Position numbers and translations under genes: made by a program. Positions 26,389-41,624 of a DNA stretch of 64,000 nt are shown here, piece by piece (position 1 is the first letter of the stretch; every line of letters begins with the position of its first letter). The stretch is from Deltaproteobacteria bacterium (GTDB lineage Bacteria > Myxococcota_A > JAADFL01): positions 7,656-71,655 of the forward strand of contig JAADFL010000171.1 of NCBI GenBank assembly GCA_013152945.1, given 5' to 3'. The notes under the pieces were generated by a model. That model saw only the letters and a program-made list of their open reading frames with translations, did not search any database and was not told the origin of the DNA.

Positions 26389-27528
26389 TCAAGGGCTTGG
26401 CGTCATGGACTGTTTAAAGTCGATTTCCCTGGACGGCGGTGATTCGTTTCTGGAAGGAGCATTATCTACGGATGTTATGAAATATATAAAGTCCATGTAC
26501 CCGGGATCGTTAATCTTGTCCACAAATCGCGTGTCCTTGATCGGCTTTGGGGTCAAACAGACGGCCTGTCCTGCTTGTCCATTTCTTCTGTAGACCTTGT
26601 AACCGAGCAGGTCATCGGCTTTCACGGGTTCCCATTCTATTAATGTTTCTCGCCCTGATCTCCTGATCCGGACTTTGCCGGGCGGAGGCGGTGCAACGAG
26701 ATCCCTTGGAACAATGCTTACCCGTACCGAAGCACGTCCCTCAATCAATGCCTGGCCCGCTTTTGACAATGCAGTTACCTCGTAGCAATATTCATGGTTA
26801 TTGCGTAATCCAATGTCAAGGAAGGAAGTGCCTTTGACCGGTTCATCGGACAGGCTTTGGCGCTCACCCGTGATGCAGTTCAACCTGTATACGTGGTAGC
26901 CTTCTATCTTGGTCTTGTTGGCAATAGGAGGTTTCCAACTGATAGTGACATTCTTGTCGCCGGGACTTGCCTTAATGTCCGAGGGCGGCCCCGGAGGGTT
27001 GATTATTTCAACTCGAATCACCTTGGAAGGTTCGAGCAATCTTCCGGATTCAAGCCTGGGGACCACCCTGTACTCATAGGTCGTCCCGGGTTCTAAATCA
27101 AAGTCCAGCACTTCCACTTGATTCTTGGTTAATCTTGCTCCTCCTGGATTGGCCAAATCAAGATCCCTGACAAGCATGAATTTTTTACCCTGGGCATGAA
27201 TGTTTTTCCCGGTCACAAGTTTTCTTTGCAAGAGAAAATGAAGTTTTGGTTTCTTGTGTATCCTGTTTCCCGGATATTGCCAGGCAACCACTACTACGCC
27301 CGGCTTTACAAAAGCCCGAAGGCCGTGAATCAGCCTTTCATTACTCTTTTTTTGTTTCTCGTATCTTACGGGAACTTCTGTTGTGACGGCCTTGTAGTTT
27401 GTAATCGGCCTCGGAGGAGCCTTGACTCCACAACCAAGGAACTGCCACAAAATGAACAAGGCGATTGTTGCATGTTTCTTTGATTCGCTGAATATAGCAA
27501 TCTTGGCCGGCTCGCCGTTGGTTTGCAT
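26389..27528 (-). CDS. Fibronectin type III-domain lipoprotein with LptM-like N-terminus
   Basis: A 379-residue exported protein. The lipobox is FLGC at residue 33, followed by GVKAPPRP, which resembles the CGxKGPLxxP start of LptM/YifL lipoproteins. Two or three FN3 modules follow (PSDIKASPGDKNVTISWKPP, GYHVYRLNCITGERQSL, LIEWEPVKADDLLGYKVYRR). These are beta-sandwiches for protein or glycan contacts. The signal peptide has an unusually long n-region of about 18 residues. It is 52 bases upstream of dapB on the same strand. In other deltaproteobacteria such a gene can lie in the arg/lys biosynthesis cluster, so the context may be a relic of that arrangement. Confidence 0.75.
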   Translation of the reverse strand: MQTNGEPAKIAIFSESKKHATIALFILWQFLGCGVKAPPRPITNYKAVTTEVPVRYEKQKKSNERLIHGLRAFVKPGVVVVAWQYPGNRIHKKPKLHFLLQRKLVTGKNIHAQGKKFMLVRDLDLANPGGARLTKNQVEVLDFDLEPGTTYEYRVVPRLESGRLLEPSKVIRVEIINPPGPPSDIKASPGDKNVTISWKPPIANKTKIEGYHVYRLNCITGERQSLSDEPVKGTSFLDIGLRNNHEYCYEVTALSKAGQALIEGRASVRVSIVPRDLVAPPPPGKVRIRRSGRETLIEWEPVKADDLLGYKVYRRNGQAGQAVCLTPKPIKDTRFVDKINDPGYMDFIYFITSVDNAPSRNESPPSREIDFKQSMTPSP

Positions 27529-27559
27529 TTCGAGCCTTTTTAACAGTATGCCCGGGCCA

Positions 27560-29203
27560 TCAGAAAACGATACCTAACCTGCCTTGAACCGTGTGAGCAA
27601 TGCCGGGGTCGCTCGACCAGTCGATCTTTTCCTGGACAGACTCCTGGACCCTCTTGAAGCCGTCGAAGGGGAAGAATATCCCATATGTCAGACTGGCGAA
27701 GAAACCCTGTTCAGAGGTGTAGGTCAAGGATGCATCCAACTCGAGGCCGAGGTTGAAATTGTCGCCCGGAGAGGAATTGGCCTTTTCGCACAATGAGTAC
27801 ACGGCATCGAGTGACGCCCCGAGTCCGGGGGCAAATGTATAGGAGACTCTGGGCTTTATGTACAGTGCATCGGTTACACGCCCTATTATTTCTCTCCAGA
27901 GTATCCTGTCCACGTGGAAGTCAGGTGAGAATCTGAAATTGTTGAGGTTTTTGTCCTCCTTGACCTGTGACATGGGATCCTTGGCTCCGAATCCTTCGTC
28001 CGTGTCACCAGATGCGTACCCCACCTCGAGGGACAAATGCAATTTGTCGGAAAGCATGGAATAACTTCCCCTGCCCACGAAACCTACCTGCAACATGTTG
28101 ATGCCCTTTAACGAATCAGGATCCACATCCAAATCACCTGTTATACCCCTTGCATCCATGTTGCCCCAGATTACGGCAAGTTCCGTCTCCAGCTTGAATT
28201 CACGCCATATAAATAAGCCCCAAAGATCCCATGTCCATGCCTGGTAGTTGCGCTGAACCATGTCACGGGCCTGAATGGAATAGGGATCATCGACCGGGTT
28301 GGACAAAATGTCGGTGGACAAGGATTGTTGCCTGTAAACAGTGTAAAGACCATAGTTCAAGATCCATCCGTTGTTGTCGAGTGCTTCCTTGATATCCCTG
28401 TTTGAATCTTTCTTCATAAGCACCAAACCGTACTGGTTGACATCGTCGAGCTGGTCCAGGTCTATGGGATGGGAATGCCATGTTCCCCTGGAATCGCTTG
28501 AGGGGCCCTCTGCAGCAAAATCCCAGGAAGGAATTATGTAGTAACCCGCCACTTTGACCACGAAGGAAACCCGGTCGACAGTATCGCCTTGATCGCAATC
28601 AAGGCAATTGCCGTCGTTGTACAACATGCCCATTCCAAAGTGGAGCGGCATCCGTCCGAATCGGAGTTGGCCCAAAGGAGTCAGCACTTCTCCCCATACC
28701 CGTTTAACCCTGATTGAATCCTTGAGCGCGTTCACGCCGTCGGAGGGAGGTAATTGGGTTTCACTCAGGGCCGATGGCGTGCTTGTGCCGTACGTATCAG
28801 GGGTACTTCCCATTGTGAGATTGTCGAGTATGTCGATTTGCGAAAGAATACGTACGCCTTCACTCACATTGATTGTGGGTTCCAGCCTGAAACGAAGGGA
28901 GGCCCCTGCAAGAGTGCCTGCACTCCTGGCCCTGGGGCGGCTCACCTGGCCTTCCTGGTCTGTTTGCGTAGCGACCTCGGTGATGGGTTCATAGAAACCG
29001 CTGTTGTTGTGCAGGCTCAGGTTGTGAAACAAGTCGGTTCGCAGGCGCAGGTAACCGTTTATTTCGAGCAATTTAAGCTTGGATGTGGCCTCATGGTAGT
29101 CTTCGTATACTCCCTTATCCTGTTCAGCCTGTTCCTCTGCCGATGATGCGATCGGAGGGAACAAGGTCAACATAAGTGCTGCTATACAAAATGTCAGTCT
29201 CAT
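27560..29203 (-). CDS. Predicted outer-membrane beta-barrel protein, TIGR04551-like
   Basis: A 547-residue protein with a signal peptide (MRLTFCIAALMLTLFPPIASSA). It is then rich in alternating hydrophobic and polar strands with aromatic girdle residues, and it ends LGIVF, as barrels do. The segment GMLYNDGNCLDCDQGDTVDR and the recurring GYLRLRTD-type strands recall a conserved hypothetical family of myxobacteria (TIGR04551); I give that from memory of the motif only. Likely outer-membrane location; substrate unknown. The ATG at 29203 has GGGAG 8 bases upstream. It heads a run of six - strand genes ending at 20761. Confidence 0.7.
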   Translation of the reverse strand: MRLTFCIAALMLTLFPPIASSAEEQAEQDKGVYEDYHEATSKLKLLEINGYLRLRTDLFHNLSLHNNSGFYEPITEVATQTDQEGQVSRPRARSAGTLAGASLRFRLEPTINVSEGVRILSQIDILDNLTMGSTPDTYGTSTPSALSETQLPPSDGVNALKDSIRVKRVWGEVLTPLGQLRFGRMPLHFGMGMLYNDGNCLDCDQGDTVDRVSFVVKVAGYYIIPSWDFAAEGPSSDSRGTWHSHPIDLDQLDDVNQYGLVLMKKDSNRDIKEALDNNGWILNYGLYTVYRQQSLSTDILSNPVDDPYSIQARDMVQRNYQAWTWDLWGLFIWREFKLETELAVIWGNMDARGITGDLDVDPDSLKGINMLQVGFVGRGSYSMLSDKLHLSLEVGYASGDTDEGFGAKDPMSQVKEDKNLNNFRFSPDFHVDRILWREIIGRVTDALYIKPRVSYTFAPGLGASLDAVYSLCEKANSSPGDNFNLGLELDASLTYTSEQGFFASLTYGIFFPFDGFKRVQESVQEKIDWSSDPGIAHTVQGRLGIVF

Positions 29204-29357
29204 TTCAAAACTCCCATGCAAATGCTCCAAGTATCATCAGTTGAGCGAGCTTGTACCATGAATGCCTTATATGTCAAGGATGGAAACGTAATTTGTGGTA
29301 GCCGAATTAAAATGTCAGTAGGAAGGGGATTCGTCCCATATGGATTCAGGCTGTTCG

Positions 29358-29392
29358 CAACAATTCCAGGAGCGTTGCCCCTGGAATTGTTG
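29358..29392. repeat. Perfect inverted repeat, 13-bp stem
   Basis: CAACAATTCCAGG (29358-29370) and CCTGGAATTGTTG (29380-29392) are exact complements around a 9-base loop. There is no T-run on either side, so it is not a typical terminator. It may be part of a palindromic mobile repeat. Confidence 0.7.
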
Positions 29393-29404
29393 GTACCAAA
29401 CGAT

Positions 29405-29432
29405 CCCCTTCGCCCGCTCTGCGGGAGAGGGG
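29405..29432. repeat. GC-rich imperfect palindrome
   Basis: CCCCTTCGCCCGC and GCGGGAGAGGGG flank a TCT loop with two mismatches. Similar palindromes occur as dispersed repeats in many bacterial genomes. No other copy was noticed in this window. Confidence 0.5.
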
Positions 29433-29506
29433 GACAAAGGTGGTTAGGGCAGTGGAAAGCCGGCCTGGTCCAGGAGACAAAAATACAAATTATTAGGATT
29501 GGATCT

Positions 29507-29541
29507 CGTAGGGGTGGTTCGCGAACCGCTCCTATCTTCAC
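29507..29541. repeat. REP-like palindrome around GGTTCGCGAACC
   Basis: AGGGGTGGTTCG meets CGAACCGCTCCT in a near-perfect palindrome centred on CGCG. It resembles the widespread GTAGGGGCG(G/A)TTC...GAACCGCCCCTAC class of repetitive extragenic palindromes. Only one copy is seen here. Confidence 0.5.
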
Positions 29542-29633
29542 GAAATAACATCATATTTTAGGCACCCTGAAAATCAACCTGGGTAGGGAGGGCCGGGTAG
29601 GGAGGTCCTGGGTATGTAGCATGAACCATTACC

Positions 29634-29684
29634 CTACTGACATTTTCACTCGGCACTCTACTGACATATTGACTCGGCTTTGAC
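29634..29684 (-). mobile_element. Possible solitary end of an IS21-type element
   Basis: Two 21-bp direct repeats, CTACTGACATTTTCACTCGGC (29634-29654) and a copy differing at two positions (29658-29678), have a 24-bp period. They end in TTGACA, read as TGTCAA on the - strand. Multiple terminal repeats beginning TG are typical of IS21-family ends. No istA, istB or second end is in the window, so this would be a relic. Confidence 0.4.
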
Positions 29685-29742
29685 ACCAAATTATTGGTTT
29701 TTCATTCAAGGATGTCTGGTGAGGAGCAGGATGTCGATAGGG

Positions 29743-30798
29743 CTATTTGATCTTGGCACACCTGATTGTTATTCGGGCGGGATCGTGGTTCAGGCACCTC
29801 ACCTGGACGCCGTTGTCATAAGGCTTGGTCCACTCCACGAGGTTGCTGGAGCTGCTCGGGCAGGCGAAGAAGTATGTAAGAAGTGCCGTGCCTTCGTCGC
29901 ATTCACATGTCTGGGTGTCAGTGCACGTCTTGTCCACGATGCCCAGGTCTATGTTGGCGAGAATTACAAGGTCCTTGTACGCCCTGATCTCATCTCCGCT
30001 GTCCTTGTTAAGGAAGAGGGCACCGCTTGTAGTTGCAATCTCGTTATTGTCGATAAGGAGGTCGCTGTCCGTGTTCGGCCGCCTGATGATAAGCGCCGCC
30101 TTTTTCCCGTCGTTCTCCGGGCCAACGACCATGGTTCCGCCGCTGAAGTCACCGTCGAAGTTGACGACCAAAGCGTCCGAAATATTTGCATCTTCGTAAT
30201 GGACAAGGGCTCTGGCCCTGGCTGCATCGTGGGTCCTGCCGTCGTTCAGGCCAAGCTCGATGTCAGAGCCCCCTATCTTCACGAAGTGACCCACCGACAG
30301 GTCTCCTCCCACCGATGCCTTTCCAGCCACATCAAGGTCTCCTGCAACCTTCAGGTTCGAGGATTGTGCCGACCACAGGGAGTATGGTACCGGGTGTATC
30401 TCCTGCCGGCCTTGCAAGGCCACCCATTCGCCTGACTCGTTCTTAACCTCGATACCCAGGAACAACCTCTCGGCGTCGAAGATGGTATTGGTGATGTCCG
30501 TGAACTTTCCCAAGGACACTGTGAACCTGCCACTCATGCAAGCTACGGCGCCGTTGCCTCCGGCCGACCACTCCTCCTGCCATAGGGAGTTGCCCGCTTC
30601 GTCGTAGAGTGTGAAGCGCATGTCAATGTTTCCGGTAATCGGCTTGCCGTCCAACTCGAGCATACCATTGTAAGGTATAATCCTTACCAGGTGGTCCGTC
30701 GCAGGGTTGTGATCGGCCGCCGCCTCGGAGCCGTTCGGAAGGAATACCAAGATCACGGCAGCCGTTAAGCATGACAATGTCCTCGCTCTGTGAAACAT
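29743..30798 (-). CDS. Exported protein with bacterial surface beta-domain
   Basis: This 351-residue protein has a signal peptide (MFHRARTLSCLTAAVILVFLPNGSEA). A beta domain follows at about residues 35-145 (IIPYNGMLELDGKPITGNID, LWQEEWSAGGNGAVACM, GRFTVSLGKFTDI, EIHPVPYSLWS). The same domain occurs in the next upstream protein (30825-31850) and in many exported or fibre-like proteins. A repetitive strand region (LDVAGKASVGGDLSVGHFVKIGG) follows, as in left-handed or tail-spike-like fibres. The C-terminus has a cysteine pair (CTDTQTCECDEG) and ends RITIRCAKIK. Last gene of the Tc-like operon, with a GGAGG ribosome site. It may be a fibre or adhesion component; this is inference. Confidence 0.7.
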   Translation of the reverse strand: MFHRARTLSCLTAAVILVFLPNGSEAAADHNPATDHLVRIIPYNGMLELDGKPITGNIDMRFTLYDEAGNSLWQEEWSAGGNGAVACMSGRFTVSLGKFTDITNTIFDAERLFLGIEVKNESGEWVALQGRQEIHPVPYSLWSAQSSNLKVAGDLDVAGKASVGGDLSVGHFVKIGGSDIELGLNDGRTHDAARARALVHYEDANISDALVVNFDGDFSGGTMVVGPENDGKKAALIIRRPNTDSDLLIDNNEIATTSGALFLNKDSGDEIRAYKDLVILANIDLGIVDKTCTDTQTCECDEGTALLTYFFACPSSSSNLVEWTKPYDNGVQVRCLNHDPARITIRCAKIK

Positions 30799-30824
30799 AA
30801 CTGAACCTCCAATAAGCCGTAATG

Positions 30825-31850
30825 CTAGAAAATGCGAATCAACTTGAGCAAGCCGATATAGGAAGGCACATTCTTGCCGGCTGCTCCTCCGCTGGGCGTA
30901 CCTGTCGTATCAAAGCCGGGCAAGTCCAGCGTAGCTTCGATGGTGTGCTTATGTGAGCCGCTATTCCTGGTATAGTAAGTCCTCGTCGAGGACACACTTC
31001 CATCATGTGCAAACGGATATATGCCGGAACCGTCGTTTCCAATCCCGTCGCCCCAATCCATTATTTTTTGTCCGCCTCCGTCGCTCTTGTAAGTGTACCA
31101 ATTCTCGCCTGAGGTGAAGAAGCTCCATGCATGGTTGTGGCTGCCTGCAGAGTTGGTCTCCCAGTTGATGTCATACGGCGGTGGATCCACATGGACGTCA
31201 TAGTCCGGCAGATCATCGCTGCCTCCGGTCTGACCGATCTCCGACGGGCTTCCAACGCCTCTTATGAACCTGCCTACCAGATTCGGTACCGTGCTCCCCT
31301 TAAAAGGCGACCGGTCGTCCGTTATCTCCGAGCCGTCACATATCTGGTAACCTTCTGGTATATCCACCGTATCATCGGGCCTCCACCAGTTTATGATCGT
31401 GCCGATGGGAACGTCGCCTACCGAGCGCAGGGAGTACGCAGTCGGCACCACAACCTGGCATCCTGACAAGGGGACCCCGTCAACAGAGATTGCAAGGTAT
31501 ATTGCAGAGCTCCGTAACAGCGATTCCGGGATCTGTGAGGCGTCGTCGCCGCCGCCGAGAACCACGTTGAACCTGCCGGCGGTAAAGTCAATGGTTCGTG
31601 TTGTCGTCCATTGAGCCGATTCCCTGGATGTGCATTCGCCCTTGTTGGCGTACAGTTCGAACGTTATTGAATGTTGACCCGTCACGACCACGCCGTCTTT
31701 CTCAAGCACTCCCTTGTAAGCTATGCTCTTGGTTAGCGGTTGTGATGTTGTAGCTCCCAAGGCCATGCCTGGAATGCTTGCTGCTAAAAAGCAAAACGTT
31801 ATAAAGCGCATACCTTCAATTATGTAAGTATGGATTCTCTTTTTCCTCAT
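30825..31850 (-). CDS. Exported phage tail-collar-like protein
   Basis: A 341-residue protein with a signal peptide after a basic N-terminus. An N-terminal beta domain of the same type as its downstream neighbour follows (SIAYKGVLEKDGVVVTGQHS, GRFNVVLGGG, VVVPTAYSLRS). A tail-collar domain occupies about residues 150-341 (VPIGTIINWWRPDDTVDIPE, GYQICDGSEI, VPNLVGRFIRGVG). It has SGSHKHTIEATLDLPGF near the end and finishes NVPSYIGLLKLIRIF. Collar domains sit at the tip of phage fibres and in bacterial surface proteins that bind sugars or receptors. A secreted copy beside a Tc/RHS-like pair suggests a receptor-binding accessory. The ribosome site AAGGAG precedes the ATG. The gene begins 15 bases after the Cys-rich lipoprotein gene. 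Confidence 0.8.
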   Translation of the reverse strand: MRKKRIHTYIIEGMRFITFCFLAASIPGMALGATTSQPLTKSIAYKGVLEKDGVVVTGQHSITFELYANKGECTSRESAQWTTTRTIDFTAGRFNVVLGGGDDASQIPESLLRSSAIYLAISVDGVPLSGCQVVVPTAYSLRSVGDVPIGTIINWWRPDDTVDIPEGYQICDGSEITDDRSPFKGSTVPNLVGRFIRGVGSPSEIGQTGGSDDLPDYDVHVDPPPYDINWETNSAGSHNHAWSFFTSGENWYTYKSDGGGQKIMDWGDGIGNDGSGIYPFAHDGSVSSTRTYYTRNSGSHKHTIEATLDLPGFDTTGTPSGGAAGKNVPSYIGLLKLIRIF

Positions 31851-31865
31851 GGCTCTTCTCCTTTT

Positions 31866-34800
31866 TCATCTAATGGAGTAGCACCCCTCATTACATTTCT
31901 CTTGGTATAATACTGTCCCGTCCGTCGGTGTGTCGGCGGGCACCTCGCCCTTAAGGACATACACGCCGCCGTTGCCGTCTTTGCCCACCAGGGCCGGACC
32001 ATACTCCGGGTCGAGTGATGTGTACGACGATCCGGAGAAGTCTCCGCACATCCAGAATCCTTCCCTTGGAGTTCCGTGGTACTCGCCGTCGATGTACTGC
32101 ACGTGAAGGAGAGGATCAGGGCAACCCAAATCGCAGCTCGGACCGCCATAGTTTTCAGTGCAACCGCACTGGAGCTTTCCGAAGTTCCCGGACGAGCCCT
32201 TGCCGGTGGCGCCTGCAGGGTTAGCGCTCCATCCCGGGCAAAGGCTTCGCCATGCCGAGACCTCCGGGTCGGATGTGCCATCGCCGGTCACGGTCGTCGG
32301 AGACCACTCGTCTATGCACCCGCGAACGTACGACGTGCCTCCCGTATTGGATGTGAACAGGACCAAGGCGAATCCGATGCTTCCGTTATCGGGCGCCCCG
32401 GCCTGCAGCTCGCACTCCAATACCGGAGATGCGGGCTGCACGCTTGTATCGTACTCAGATGACGTGGCGCATCTGGGGTCGCCATCAGGACAATCCGATG
32501 TACAGATGTCGTCCCCGTCCGGGCACTTAACGTGACATGTGTTGAAGGCGTACTCGGTGCCGAACACGGACGGGTCAAGCCTTAACTCGGTGGGCGGGTT
32601 ATTCGGCGGGTCGGTCGACACCAGCACGCACTTGAATTGGCTATGGTGCGACATGCCGCGCCAGACGCCGTCCGTGGGCGGCTCGGGCACTTCGCAGAAC
32701 CCGTGCTTGGGGATGGCTCCTCCCTGCGACTCCTCAAGGGTGGGCGGCGGAGGAACCGGACACGAGCCGGTGGACTCGCTGCAGGACCACCTGGCGAAGT
32801 CCATCCCGAAGTCCGGGGATTGTGGATCCCCCTTTCCCGAGTACGAGGCATCCCTGCTTCTCGTGCACTCGCGCCAGTAATCGCTTGTTCCCTGATCTCC
32901 GTAGGTGAGGGCCAGGTCGCCGGCCAGGCATCTCTTCCTCTCGGATATCACGTACTGGCCCTTTAGCAGGGACGTGGAGCCGGCCTCGTACCAGGACCTG
33001 TACAGCTCGATGTAGTAACTGAAGTTTACGAACACGTACTCGTCCGCCCCGAGTGAGGCCACGGGCATGCCATGCCACTCGGAGATATCGGATATTCCGT
33101 TGTCGTTGTAGTCGGCGGCTACCGAGATGCAGGCCTTTGTGAGGCTGTTCACCTCCTCGGCCCTTAAAGCCCGGCCCTTGCCGCCTTGCTCATAGTACGG
33201 CGCCACAGTGGTGTCGGATTCGAGGGTCACCTGGTCATCGTTTCGAATCGTCTCGTAAAGGTCGATCGTCCTGGTCCCCGAGGGGCAGTCGGCCGGGTCT
33301 TCCGCGAACAGCGGGTCGCCGTCGCACAGGAAGATCTCCTTCCTCTGGCCCAGCTCATTCTCGAGCACGAACCTGTCCACCTTGCGCAACACGCACCTCG
33401 CGTTCTGGGAGATTGCAGGGTCGCCGGAGTTGACCGCGTCCCTGGCCGGAGCCCGGAGCCATCCATCCTGGTCCAGGTCGCACGGCTTGGGACCTCGCTC
33501 CGAGCCCTCGCTCCAGTAGTAACCGTCCTTTGTCTCACATATACAACGGTTGCTGTCCTTGAGCGTGTACGGCCACACTCTGCCGGTGTTGCCGTCCACG
33601 TTGGGATCGCAGGCCGGGCAGTCTACACACTTGCTGGACCACTCGCTGTAGGCTTGGCCGTTACTGCACTGGTTGCTCTCGCAGTGCGCGTTTTCTCCAG
33701 GCCCGCCTTCGATGCAGAATTGGTCGCCGCACTCGATATCAGCACAGGTAATCGGCGGTATGCACTTGTTGGGATCATTCGGATCCTGGGCGGTCCCTTC
33801 CTTGCACTCGCCGCACTCGTCGAAGTCGCCGTTGTCCACGCATACTCGGTTCAAGGACTCGCAGTCCAGGTTGTGGTTAGGGTCGTTGATGTCACAGTTC
33901 ATTGTCTCCTGGCACTCATGGGACTCATTCTCCGCGTACCCGGGTTTGCAAAGCCCACAATGGGCACCACCTGTCTCGTCCTTGACGCACTCCCTGAAAT
34001 CCGCATCGCACTGGGACAAAATACTCGCAGGCGCACCATCATCGCAGTTGACCTCGTAGCATTCGCCACCCGCCTCGGAGTAATTCTCCAAACAACTTCC
34101 ACACTGGGCGTCCTGGTGATCCGTCCCCGGCGTGCAGTCGCGGTGCTTTGCCGCGCAGCCTTGGTCGTCGCATGTAAGGACGGTGCGACACGCGTCCAGA
34201 GTCCCGCCTTCATCAGTGAACCCGGTGAGGCAATCACCGCAGGCAGCGTCCTGGTGATCGCCTTCGGGTGTGCACTCTCTGTTCTTTGTACTGCAGCCTT
34301 GGTCGTCGCAGGTCAGTACCGCCCTGCATGTATCCAGGGAGCCGCCCAGGTCGGTGAACCCGGTCAGACAAGCACCGCAGACGGCTCCCCCCGCCTGCTG
34401 CTCCTGGCAGGTCCTATTCTTGGATGCGCAATCGTCCGCGATACTGTTTGGATCCGAAGCCTTACAGTTCAGCTCGTCGCATGCCGAGCTTTGCTGATTC
34501 CAGCGCCACCCGTCGTCGCACTCCTCAAGGCAGGTCGCATCCTTTCCGGGATCGCCTTCTTGGCATGCCTGATGGTCGGCGCAAGATAGGTCCTCGCACT
34601 TCTTTGCCTTGCGGCAGTTCTTGTCGTCCTGGTCGCATACCAGGTCGTTTTGGCACTCGCCGTTCGTGCACGGGCAGCCCTCGATGTCGTTACTGCACTG
34701 GGCGCAGAGTTTGTCGTCGTTGCAGTACATGTCTTGGTCACACTTGTCGCCCTCGGATCTGCATGGGCATCCGTCAGTGCCGTCCGGGCATGGGTTCTCG

Positions 34801-35309
34801 ATGCATACGTCATTGTCGCATATGAGTTCACCGTCACACTCATCGCCCTCGGTCCTGCACGGACATTCTTTCTCACCTGCTGGGCAGGTCTCGCATACTC
34901 CTTCGGTATTGCACCGGAGCCCCGAGTCGCAGGTGCCTCCGTCATAGCACCGGCAGTCCAGGGATCCGCGTCCACAGTCGGTGCAAGTGCCCTTTACGCA
35001 TTCTCCCTGGTCGCACGAGTCCCCTGCCTTGCAAGGGCATCCGAGTGTGCCGTTTACGCACTCCGGCGTCTTGCATACCCCGGATTCACACTTGGCACCC
35101 TGGCCGTAGTCGGCTTCGCATTGTGCGTCCGCACTGCAGGGGCCGCACTTCCCGCCTGCACATATCTGGCCGTCCGCGCAGTCGGCCACCGAGGTGCATG
35201 GTTTGCCCCCTCCGCCGCCGGTTGAGTCGCCGCAAGATAAAAGCAGCATCGGGGCGGCCAGCAGCAGTATCAAAGAGTAGCCGCGAATTGTTACGAATTC
35301 AATTTTCAT
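31866..35309 (-). CDS. 1147-residue cysteine-rich multi-module lipoprotein
   Basis: The signal peptide ends in LLLSC (cysteine at about residue 26), followed by a glycine-rich linker. Residues about 36-230 repeat a short disulfide module of the form C-x-x-G-x-x-C-P-C-x-x-G-D-x-C (for example GCPCRSEGDKCDQDMYCNDD). Residues about 240-560 contain larger, EGF-like modules of some 45 residues that recur almost identically (LTCDDQGCSTKNRECTPEGD, ACGDCLTGFTDEGG). The C-terminal half is unique, with scattered cysteine pairs. Automated pipelines often misname such proteins as tryptophan synthase; there is no such domain. Function unknown, surface-exposed by inference. ATG with AAGGAGAGG upstream, 12 bases after the TcA-like gene. 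Confidence 0.75.
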   Translation of the reverse strand: MKIEFVTIRGYSLILLLAAPMLLLSCGDSTGGGGGKPCTSVADCADGQICAGGKCGPCSADAQCEADYGQGAKCESGVCKTPECVNGTLGCPCKAGDSCDQGECVKGTCTDCGRGSLDCRCYDGGTCDSGLRCNTEGVCETCPAGEKECPCRTEGDECDGELICDNDVCIENPCPDGTDGCPCRSEGDKCDQDMYCNDDKLCAQCSNDIEGCPCTNGECQNDLVCDQDDKNCRKAKKCEDLSCADHQACQEGDPGKDATCLEECDDGWRWNQQSSACDELNCKASDPNSIADDCASKNRTCQEQQAGGAVCGACLTGFTDLGGSLDTCRAVLTCDDQGCSTKNRECTPEGDHQDAACGDCLTGFTDEGGTLDACRTVLTCDDQGCAAKHRDCTPGTDHQDAQCGSCLENYSEAGGECYEVNCDDGAPASILSQCDADFRECVKDETGGAHCGLCKPGYAENESHECQETMNCDINDPNHNLDCESLNRVCVDNGDFDECGECKEGTAQDPNDPNKCIPPITCADIECGDQFCIEGGPGENAHCESNQCSNGQAYSEWSSKCVDCPACDPNVDGNTGRVWPYTLKDSNRCICETKDGYYWSEGSERGPKPCDLDQDGWLRAPARDAVNSGDPAISQNARCVLRKVDRFVLENELGQRKEIFLCDGDPLFAEDPADCPSGTRTIDLYETIRNDDQVTLESDTTVAPYYEQGGKGRALRAEEVNSLTKACISVAADYNDNGISDISEWHGMPVASLGADEYVFVNFSYYIELYRSWYEAGSTSLLKGQYVISERKRCLAGDLALTYGDQGTSDYWRECTRSRDASYSGKGDPQSPDFGMDFARWSCSESTGSCPVPPPPTLEESQGGAIPKHGFCEVPEPPTDGVWRGMSHHSQFKCVLVSTDPPNNPPTELRLDPSVFGTEYAFNTCHVKCPDGDDICTSDCPDGDPRCATSSEYDTSVQPASPVLECELQAGAPDNGSIGFALVLFTSNTGGTSYVRGCIDEWSPTTVTGDGTSDPEVSAWRSLCPGWSANPAGATGKGSSGNFGKLQCGCTENYGGPSCDLGCPDPLLHVQYIDGEYHGTPREGFWMCGDFSGSSYTSLDPEYGPALVGKDGNGGVYVLKGEVPADTPTDGTVLYQEKCNEGCYSIR

Positions 35310-35321
35310 GGCAACCTCTCC

Positions 35322-41567
<6,246 letters not shown>

Positions 41568-41624
41568 TTCGAACCTCCTTGCTTCCGGCACTGATTCCCT
41601 CCGCTTCAACAATCATTAATAGAT

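Larger units (their letters stand above)
29204..29742. other. Gene-free interval with palindromes and mobile-element relics
   Basis: This 539-base patch separates the outer-membrane protein gene from the last gene of the Tc-like operon. It contains no credible gene, but four kinds of repeat, listed separately: a 13-bp perfect stem, a GC-rich palindrome, a REP-like palindrome and two copies of a 21-bp motif. A 14-bp tandem unit (GGGTAGGGAGG plus 3 bases) lies at 29581-29605. The density of repeats marks a junction. Confidence 0.6.

Noticed and set aside
29216-29548. 110-codon open frame on +
   Set aside because: It runs through three palindromic repeats, has no ribosome site, and the end (SRRGGSRTAPIF) is the typical translation of a REP palindrome.
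33186-34589. 467-codon open frame on + opposite the Cys-rich lipoprotein
   Set aside because: It is antisense to a well-supported gene with lipobox, ribosome site and module repeats. The translation (runs of Val, Ala and Leu) is the usual product of the opposite strand of a GC3-rich Cys/Gly/Asp-rich gene.
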